A stretch of 33,748 bases of DNA from NCBI GenBank assembly GCA_007375995.1, contig VMFK01000005.1, positions 1 to 33,748 of the forward strand. Direction: 5' to 3'. The position numbers and the translations under genes were made by a program. The DNA is from Parcubacteria group bacterium Gr01-1014_56. GTDB lineage: Bacteria > Patescibacteriota > Minisyncoccia > Phycocordibacterales > SBAW01. The notes below the pieces were generated by a model. The model had not been told where the DNA came from, searched no databases, and saw only the letters and a program-made list of their open reading frames with translations. Positions 28,539-33,748 of the stretch are shown here, in pieces (within the stretch, counting starts at the first letter, position 1; every line of letters starts with the position of its first letter).

Positions 28539-29732
28539 TTACGCAGTTATTTTCGTTACAACACCTGCGCCCACAGTCTTGCCTCCCTCGCGAACTGCGA
28601 AGCGGGTCTTCTCCTCGAGCGCAACCGGCGCTACGAGTTTAACCTTAAAGGTCACCGTGTCGCCTGGCATAACCATCTCAGTTCCTGCTGCAAGCGTTAC
28701 CTCGCCTGTAACGTCTGTAGTGCGGACATAGAACTGCGGTTTGTAACCAGTGAAGAACGGTGTGTGACGACCGCCCTCGTCCTTGGTGAGGACATATACT
28801 TCTGCGTCAAATTCAGTGTGTGGAGTTACCGAGCCGGTCTTAGCAAGCACTTGGCCACGGTGTACGTCCTCTTTGCGCGTACCGCGAAGCAAGATACCTG
28901 CGTTGTCGCCTGCCAAACCTTGATCGAGTTGCTTATTGAACATCTCGATACCAGTGATAGTGGTTTTTGCTGTCGGGATAAGACCGACGATTTCGATTTC
29001 CTCGCCTACCTTAACTGAACCGCGCTCAATACGACCGGTAACGACAGTGCCGCGACCTTCGATCGAGAAGATGTCCTCAACTGGCATAAGAAATGGCTTG
29101 TCTGTCTCGCGAACTGGAGTCGGGAGGTAGGAGTCCATTGTGTTAACGAGCTCGAGTACCTTTTGTGACCACTCATTAGTGAGGTCATTGCTCTCAAGTG
29201 CCTTAAGCCCTGAGCCGCGGATTACCGGAGCGTCGGTGTAGCCGTGCTTTTTGAGGAGGTCCTTCACTTCCTCTTCGACGAGGTCAACGAGATCCTGATC
29301 GTCAACCATGTCTACTTTGTTAAGAAAGACGATAACCTTCGGTACGCCAACTTGTTTTGCAAGGAGAATGTGCTCGCGGGTCTGTGGCATCACGCCGTCG
29401 GTTGCTGCAACCACAAGTACTGCGCCGTCCATTTGAGCGGCTCCAGTGATCATGTTCTTGATGTAGTCGGCGTGGCCCGGAGCGTCGATGTGCGCATAGT
29501 GGCGGTTTGGTGTCTCGTACTCAGAGTGGTGGAGCGCAATCGTAATACCGCGCGCCTTTTCCTCAGGAGCGTTGTCGATACCATCTACCCCTTCAACACG
29601 AGCGCTGTAACCCTGGCCTTTTGCCATGTCGAGCGTGTGGAGGATCGATGCGGTGAGTGTCGTCTTGCCGTGGTCAACGTGGCCGATAGTGCCTACGTTC
29701 ATGTGCGGCTTAGACCTGTCAAAATTTGCCAT
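28539..29732 (-). CDS. tuf: Elongation factor Tu
   Basis: 397 residues from the ATG at 29732 (MANFDRSKPHMNVGTIGHVD). G1 GHVDHGKT, G3 DAPGHADYIKNM, G4 NKVD and G5 SGLKAL are all present, followed by the two beta-barrel domains (FLMPVEDIFSIEGRGTVVTGRIERG, HTPFFTGYKPQFYVRTTDVTG). It carries aminoacyl-tRNA to the A site with GTP. The leader TTTTATTTATG lacks a Shine-Dalgarno. rpsJ follows. Confidence 0.98.
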   Translation of the reverse strand: MANFDRSKPHMNVGTIGHVDHGKTTLTASILHTLDMAKGQGYSARVEGVDGIDNAPEEKARGITIALHHSEYETPNRHYAHIDAPGHADYIKNMITGAAQMDGAVLVVAATDGVMPQTREHILLAKQVGVPKVIVFLNKVDMVDDQDLVDLVEEEVKDLLKKHGYTDAPVIRGSGLKALESNDLTNEWSQKVLELVNTMDSYLPTPVRETDKPFLMPVEDIFSIEGRGTVVTGRIERGSVKVGEEIEIVGLIPTAKTTITGIEMFNKQLDQGLAGDNAGILLRGTRKEDVHRGQVLAKTGSVTPHTEFDAEVYVLTKDEGGRHTPFFTGYKPQFYVRTTDVTGEVTLAAGTEMVMPGDTVTFKVKLVAPVALEEKTRFAVREGGKTVGAGVVTKITA

Positions 29733-29824
29733 AAATAAAATACCTAACAATTAATAATTACTTTTATAAGCCCCGTTACACTACCTTTTTAGCATAGGAA
29801 AGCCCGCCCTATTGCATTAAGGCC

Positions 29825-29852
29825 ATAGTAACAAACCGTACAAAAGATGCAA
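29825..29852 (-). promoter_or_regulatory. Possible tuf promoter
   Basis: On the minus strand, TTGCAT (29847-29852), 16 bases, TACTAT (29825-29830). The -35 matches that of the rplC promoter. The leader to tuf would be about 85 bases. Alternative boxes nearby cannot be excluded. Confidence 0.4.
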
Positions 29853-29863
29853 CTTTTATTTTT

Positions 29864-30901
29864 TTAGAGCGAGAGGCCAAAGAGCGAGAGGTAGCCGTCC
29901 ATGACTGAGGCCATCCCCGAACCCATGAGCGAGAAGATCCGCCCGAGGTCGATGATAGTCGGCACAATAACCACCTTTTGTGTTGCGGCAGGAGTCGTAG
30001 AGCCCACTTCGACAGTTGTTGTGCAGGCACTTTGCGTGCCAGTCGCGTTATAGACGAGCTTGAGGTAGGTTGTTGTCTCTGTCGGCGTCAGGGTGATCGA
30101 ACCGTTAGGCTCGCCCTTCTCCCCGCTCATCGTGCTTGCCCACGTTGCTCCTTTGCTCTCCCACTTGAGCGTAACGCTCTCGCCCAGAGCAATGTGCTGC
30201 TTGCTTGCCATAAGTGTGCACACTGGTTTATTAGACGGGTTATAAGTATCTTTTGGTCGTGTTGATGATGCATTGGGGCCGAGATCGAGAGCGCCTTTGC
30301 AACGAGCCATCAATATTTGACGAGTTTTTGGGCCCAGCGCGCCGAACCCGGTGGTTGACGGGTCGCCGCCGGAGGCAACCCCCTCGCGTGCTTGCAATCG
30401 CTTGAGAGCCATCTCGGTTTTCTCGCCGAAGTAGCCGGTCGAGGTTGCGTGGTCAAAGTCGCCAGTTTGTTTGAGATGCTCTTGGAGGCGCTTTACTTCT
30501 TCGCCTTGATCGCCCCTGTTTAAATTGCGCATTAACTGGCCACACGCCGAAGCGCCAGGAAATTGAGGCTTTTCAAACCCCCCGCTACCACCACTATTAG
30601 TATCCTGCTGGGGCTTACGAGGAGCGCCTGCCTCGGTAGTACGGTTTTTCACAGTGGCGGACTCTACCACAACAACTCCTTGCAGTTGTGCTTCAATAGC
30701 GCCGACAGTCTCGCTGTCAACATTAAAAGATTTGAGTAAGCCTGTTACCGCATGTATTTGAGAGTCAGTTAAGGCCGCTGCATGAGCGGGGGCAGGCATA
30801 ACGGCATACACTAGTAAAAGAGCAAACACGACCGCAAACATACGTAGGGTCATAAAAATTTTTGTAGGGAGCGTGCGAGCTGCTGTGTTTTGCGCTGACA
30901 T
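29864..30901 (-). CDS. Secreted peptidoglycan-binding protein with Ig-like domain
   Basis: 345 residues from the ATG at 30901; an ATG at 30853 (MTLRMFAVVFALLLVY) gives an equally good signal peptide ending in AHAA. After a low-complexity linker, NLNRGDQGEEVKRLQEHLKQTGDFDHATSTGYFGEKTEMALKRLQAREG is a peptidoglycan-binding fold, followed by FGALGPKTRQILMARC. Then an Ig-like beta domain (SVTLKWESKGATWAST, GSITLTPTETTTYLKLV, TTVEV) and a hydrophobic tail (IIDLGRIFSLMGSGMASVMDGYLSLFG). It is likely on the cell wall or surface. Confidence 0.75.
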   Translation of the reverse strand: MSAQNTAARTLPTKIFMTLRMFAVVFALLLVYAVMPAPAHAAALTDSQIHAVTGLLKSFNVDSETVGAIEAQLQGVVVVESATVKNRTTEAGAPRKPQQDTNSGGSGGFEKPQFPGASACGQLMRNLNRGDQGEEVKRLQEHLKQTGDFDHATSTGYFGEKTEMALKRLQAREGVASGGDPSTTGFGALGPKTRQILMARCKGALDLGPNASSTRPKDTYNPSNKPVCTLMASKQHIALGESVTLKWESKGATWASTMSGEKGEPNGSITLTPTETTTYLKLVYNATGTQSACTTTVEVGSTTPAATQKVVIVPTIIDLGRIFSLMGSGMASVMDGYLSLFGLSL

Positions 30902-30935
30902 GATAGTTACAAATAATTTAATAAACGAGAGAGGA

Positions 30936-30955
30936 CACCGAGCTTTCGCTCGGTG
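30936..30955 (-). terminator. Hairpin before the peptidoglycan-binding gene
   Basis: Eight-bp arms CACCGAGC and GCTCGGTG around GAAA (minus strand). Followed by TCCTCTCTCGTTTATT, only partly T-rich. It may end the surface-protein transcript (31070) or fold in the leader of the next gene. Confidence 0.45.
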
Positions 30956-31069
30956 CCCTGTTACCCTCAAATCTATCACTCCCCCTACCCTAGGCAAGGG
31001 GCTGGTGTGGATATCTCCCCGTGGCTCTAATTAACCTTCTGAATATACTACTCCTGTCACTTAATACTC

Positions 31070-31759
31070 CTACTTATCGAAGACAAAATAATATAAGACT
31101 GTTGGAGGTATGCCGGTGCGAACCACCATATTATTACCTGCATCAAGGCGCGCACAGACCACAGCAATACCACTGTTCAACAAGCATTGCTCGGTTGTGG
31201 TGAGATCAAATGAAGCATATCGAATTGATGCGCTTAAGTACGCTTTCCATATCCCTCCCTGCTTCACAATAAAACCGCCAGTCTGCGCCATATCGCCAGC
31301 AGAAAACGGACCAAAGAACTGTACAATGAGTGAATCGGAAGTAAGAGTGATCGTCTGCGTTGTGCCTGCTGGTATGCCACCACTGGTGCTAATCGAGCCA
31401 CCGCTCCCCCCGCTGCTCCCCCCAACACCCGCCCAACTACCACCAGAGTTCTTGTACTCCACTGTGCCGCTGTTGTTGCGCAGGCCGTAGCCGGAGCTTC
31501 CAGCAACAGTGCCGAAGTTGAGGTAGTTAGTAGTACCCGAGAGGATGAGGTCACCAAAGACGGCGAGGGCATTCACTCCTAGTATGCCGTTCTTTGTCTG
31601 CGACGTAGTTCCCTCGTTGATAGGGGCAGCAACGTTGTTGTTGGGTGGGTTTGCTGGAGGTGATGTCCAGGCATGGAGGTAATTGACGGAGAGGGCAAAG
31701 GCAAAAGCCACTGTGAGTACCAAAAACTGTGTGAGAGTGCGTTTGGTGGTGGTCGTCAT
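31070..31759 (-). CDS. Secreted paralog 1 with conserved N-terminus and variable C-terminus
   Basis: 229 residues. The N-terminal segment (TLTQFLVLTVAFAFALSVNYLHAW) is a signal anchor. Then the conserved block WTSPPANPPNNNVAAPINEG..SQTKNGILGVNALAVFGDLILSG, shared with the next two genes. The C-terminal part (QTITLTSDSLIVQFFGP.. to the end) differs from the other two. It may be a surface fibre or pilus-like protein. It overlaps the next gene by four bases (ATGA). Confidence 0.75.
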   Translation of the reverse strand: MTTTTKRTLTQFLVLTVAFAFALSVNYLHAWTSPPANPPNNNVAAPINEGTTSQTKNGILGVNALAVFGDLILSGTTNYLNFGTVAGSSGYGLRNNSGTVEYKNSGGSWAGVGGSSGGSGGSISTSGGIPAGTTQTITLTSDSLIVQFFGPFSAGDMAQTGGFIVKQGGIWKAYLSASIRYASFDLTTTEQCLLNSGIAVVCARLDAGNNMVVRTGIPPTVLYYFVFDK

Positions 31760-32358
31760 GGATAATTTACGAAAAGATTTAGGGGGATGCAGGATGCGCT
31801 AACAGAATATACTCCTCCGTTTTTTGTTACGTACTGACTAGAGCATTGGCTCCTAGGTGTAAGATTACCGTCGCAAGAAGAAGAAGTAAGCGTATCGTAT
31901 CCTGGGCTTCTGGGAGGAGTAGCACCAGAACATACATATACTTGCTGGCTTCCTATTCTCACTGTACCTGCAGTTAGAGTATTGGTTACCTCAAGTGAAG
32001 ATACTGTGCTTGGGAAAGACGCAGACGATGCACCCCACGAGCCACCACTGTTCTTGTACTCTAGCGTGCCGCTGTTGTTGCGGATGCCATAGCCAGCACT
32101 GCCTGCAACAGTCCCAAAGTTTAAGTAGTTGGTGCTGCCCGAGAGGATAAGGTCGCCAAAGACGGCAAGTGCGTTGACTCCCAAGATGCCGTTCTTGGTT
32201 TGTGAAGTGGTGCCTTCGTTGATAGGGGCAGCAACGTTGTTGTTGGGTGGGTTTGCGGGAGGAGAGGTCCAGGCATGGAGGTAGTTGACAGAGAGAGCAA
32301 ACGCAAAAGCCACTGTGAGTATTAAGAACTGGGCGGTTAGTCTTTTGGTGGTGGTCAT
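31756..32358 (-). CDS. Secreted paralog 2 with conserved N-terminus and variable C-terminus
   Basis: 200 residues. N-terminus nearly identical to paralog 1, with MTTTKRLTAQFLILTVAFAF as signal anchor. The C-terminal part begins SLEVTNTLTAGTVRIGSQQVYVCSG and has several Cys (CDGNL, CSSQY, CIPLN). The upstream gene stops 2 bases before its ATG. The identical front end makes recent duplication likely. Confidence 0.75.
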   Translation of the reverse strand: MTTTKRLTAQFLILTVAFAFALSVNYLHAWTSPPANPPNNNVAAPINEGTTSQTKNGILGVNALAVFGDLILSGSTNYLNFGTVAGSAGYGIRNNSGTLEYKNSGGSWGASSASFPSTVSSLEVTNTLTAGTVRIGSQQVYVCSGATPPRSPGYDTLTSSSCDGNLTPRSQCSSQYVTKNGGVYSVSASCIPLNLFVNYP

Positions 32359-32360
32359 GG

Positions 32361-32948
32361 TTAATTTATATAGAGATTTACTGCGGTGCAGGGAGAATTA
32401 GTGCGAACTATTCTCACATTTCCTTGATTGCTGTTGAAGGTCTCTTCGGAATCATACGAACAACTGCTCATAGTAGTAAGCTGGCCAGCGCAAGAAGAGC
32501 CCGAGCCGACGGTTGAGGGATTATTAGGGCACAAATATACTTGTCTGCTTCCTACCTTTACTGCGCCGGCGGTGACGGTCCCAGTAAACGTCACATCCCC
32601 ACTCCCACTCCCTCCAACCCCTGCCCACGCCCCACCAGAGTTCTTAAACTCAATGGTGCCGCTGTTGTTACGGATCCCGTAGCCGGAGCTACCTGCAACC
32701 GTGCCAAAGTTTAAGTAGTTGGTAGTACCTGAGAGGATGAGGTCGCCAAAAACGGCAAGTGCATTCACTCCTAGTATGCCGTTCTTGGTTTGTGAGGTAG
32801 TGCCTTCATTGATAGGTGCGGCAACGTTACTGTTGGGTGGGTTTGCTGGGGGAGAAGTCCAGGCGTGGAGGTAGTTGACGGAGAGGGCAAGCACAAAGGC
32901 TACCGTGAGTACGAGAAACTGTGCGGTTAGGCGTTTGGTGGTGGTCAT
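32361..32948 (-). CDS. Secreted paralog 3 with conserved N-terminus and variable C-terminus
   Basis: 195 residues, same N-terminal block (MTTTKRLTAQFLVLTVAFVL to GSSGYGIRNNSG). The C-terminal part (TAGAVKVGSRQVYLC onward) resembles that of paralog 2 in outline (RQVYLC/QQVYVC and Cys-rich) but differs at most positions. First gene of the three in transcription order. It lies 9 bases after the WSENIGW protein gene. Confidence 0.75.
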   Translation of the reverse strand: MTTTKRLTAQFLVLTVAFVLALSVNYLHAWTSPPANPPNSNVAAPINEGTTSQTKNGILGVNALAVFGDLILSGTTNYLNFGTVAGSSGYGIRNNSGTIEFKNSGGAWAGVGGSGSGDVTFTGTVTAGAVKVGSRQVYLCPNNPSTVGSGSSCAGQLTTMSSCSYDSEETFNSNQGNVRIVRTNSPCTAVNLYIN

Positions 32949-32957
32949 ATATATAAA

Positions 32958-33748
32958 TTATATCTCTTGAAAGACTGGGATCAGACTAACCGTTACCGTA
33001 TCTATAAATGTTGAGGCGTCGTTACCGATGCAGGTGAGTGTATAAACAGTTTTCTGCTGGATAGCAGAGGTGACAACGCCTGTTGTTTGCGAGGTAGCGT
33101 TCCACGAGGCCCCCGCACCTGAGCCACCCTCGCCGTTGCTACCCGAGACCGTACATGAAGCTACGTCTGCTATGTTCCAGTAGAGAGTGGTGGTAGTCCC
33201 CTTTCGTATAGTAGCGGTTTTTTTGCCGGGGCAAGCGACACCAACACTAAAGCACCCGCTCGGTGGAGGAGCGGTAATGCAGGCACCTGTCGTATCGGTA
33301 CAGAGATATGGTGCGCATTGGGTGGTGATTAAGTTGCACGCACTGTTGGTGTAGCTGCTCGACTGGTGGTCGACCGAGCATACGGGGGCGGTCGAGGTGC
33401 AAGAGCTGCTATTGCTGTTAAAATTTATCCAGCCGACGACGTCGCTCCCCCACGCGTAGGAAGAAGCGCCCCCTAACATAGAGACGGCATACCCAGTGCC
33501 CGCGAGCGAAATCCACCCGTCCCAGCCGTCAGTTCTGGTGGCTCCGGTGCAGTCGCCGTTTACAGTTCCCGAACACGCCCTGGCCCATCCCGATACTTGC
33601 CCGCTTGTTAAGTTAAGCCGCGCCTCACACGTCCCGGACGGACATCCCGCAAGTTGAGAATTGTTAAAACTAACCCAACCGATATTTTCCGACCATGTCC
33701 AACCAAATATATCTTGAGTACTTACGGCAGATGCCTCTTGATGAGAAA
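32958..33748 (-). CDS. Secreted WSENIGW-repeat protein (5' end outside window)
   Basis: The frame is open to the window edge, so the N-terminus is missing. Reading from the edge: FGWTWSENIGWVSFNNSQLAG, then SGWARACSG, DGWDGWISLAGTGYAVSM, SSYAWGSDVVGWINFNS. These are repeats of the WSENIGWISF type that mark CPR, above all Parcubacteria, secreted proteins. The end is a beta-rich domain (TTLYWNIADVASCTVSGSNGEGGSG..) with an Ig-like pattern similar to the Ig-like part of the peptidoglycan-binding gene at 29864. It may be part of a cell-surface complex with the genes after it. Confidence 0.75.
   Translation of the reverse strand, partial: SHQEASAVSTQDIFGWTWSENIGWVSFNNSQLAGCPSGTCEARLNLTSGQVSGWARACSGTVNGDCTGATRTDGWDGWISLAGTGYAVSMLGGASSYAWGSDVVGWINFNSNSSSCTSTAPVCSVDHQSSSYTNSACNLITTQCAPYLCTDTTGACITAPPPSGCFSVGVACPGKKTATIRKGTTTTLYWNIADVASCTVSGSNGEGGSGAGASWNATSQTTGVVTSAIQQKTVYTLTCIGNDASTFIDTVTVSLIPVFQEI

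Overview
The window looks like a chromosome piece from a Candidate Phyla Radiation (Patescibacteria) bacterium, most likely Parcubacteria. Three things point there: L30 (rpmD) is missing between S5 and L15 in an otherwise ordered spc cluster; the right edge carries a secreted protein with WSENIGW repeats, typical of that group; and several small secreted or membrane proteins have no clear relatives. TGA is used as a stop (for example in the ATGA and GTGA gene overlaps), so the code is the standard bacterial one, not the recoded CPR code.

Layout. 1-3.3 kb (+): two tandem secreted paralogs, one with a PxKF-type tail and one with a lipase-like alpha/beta-hydrolase domain, then a four-helix membrane protein. 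3.3-9.6 kb (-): an accessory stretch of small enzymes (HIT, cupin, MTH1-like Nudix, second Nudix, ASCH, two alpha/beta hydrolases, an RlmB-type rRNA methyltransferase) plus hypotheticals. 9.7-11.2 kb (+): a 91-residue hypothetical, then infC-rpmI-rplT. 11.2-13.6 kb (-): LOG/SLOG protein, beta-CASP nuclease, YjdF-like membrane protein. 13.6-13.8 kb (-): a candidate structured RNA, possibly 6S-like. 13.9-26.7 kb (-): the S10/spc ribosomal protein super-cluster read right to left (rplC, rplD, rplW, rplB // rpsS, rplV, rpsC, rplP, rpmC, rpsQ, rplN-rplX fusion, rplE // rpsN, rpsH, rplF, rplR, rpsE, rplO, secY, adk, map, ndk). 26.8-29.7 kb (-): a membrane protein, a PaaX/Cas2-like regulator flanked by two palindromic repeats, then rpsJ and tuf, which are separated from rplC by these insertions. 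29.9-33.7 kb (-): secreted surface proteins: a peptidoglycan-binding protein, three tandem paralogs with a constant N-terminus and variable C-terminus, and a WSENIGW-repeat protein cut by the window edge.

The core is translation and secretion: ribosomal proteins, IF3, EF-Tu, SecY, methionine aminopeptidase, and nucleotide kinases. The most striking anomaly is a single frame that joins the N-terminal 77 residues of L14 to almost all of L24, with the last third of L14 absent. Also notable are palindromic repeats that supply the stop codons of many ribosomal protein genes, AT-rich leaders without Shine-Dalgarno on nearly all ribosomal genes (while three isolated hypothetical genes have strong ones), a compact transcription unit for a rod-shaped RNA, and two 34-bp near-palindromes bracketing the PaaX/Cas2-like gene. 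No gap between genes exceeds about 260 bases, and no tRNA, rRNA, CRISPR array or transposase was found.
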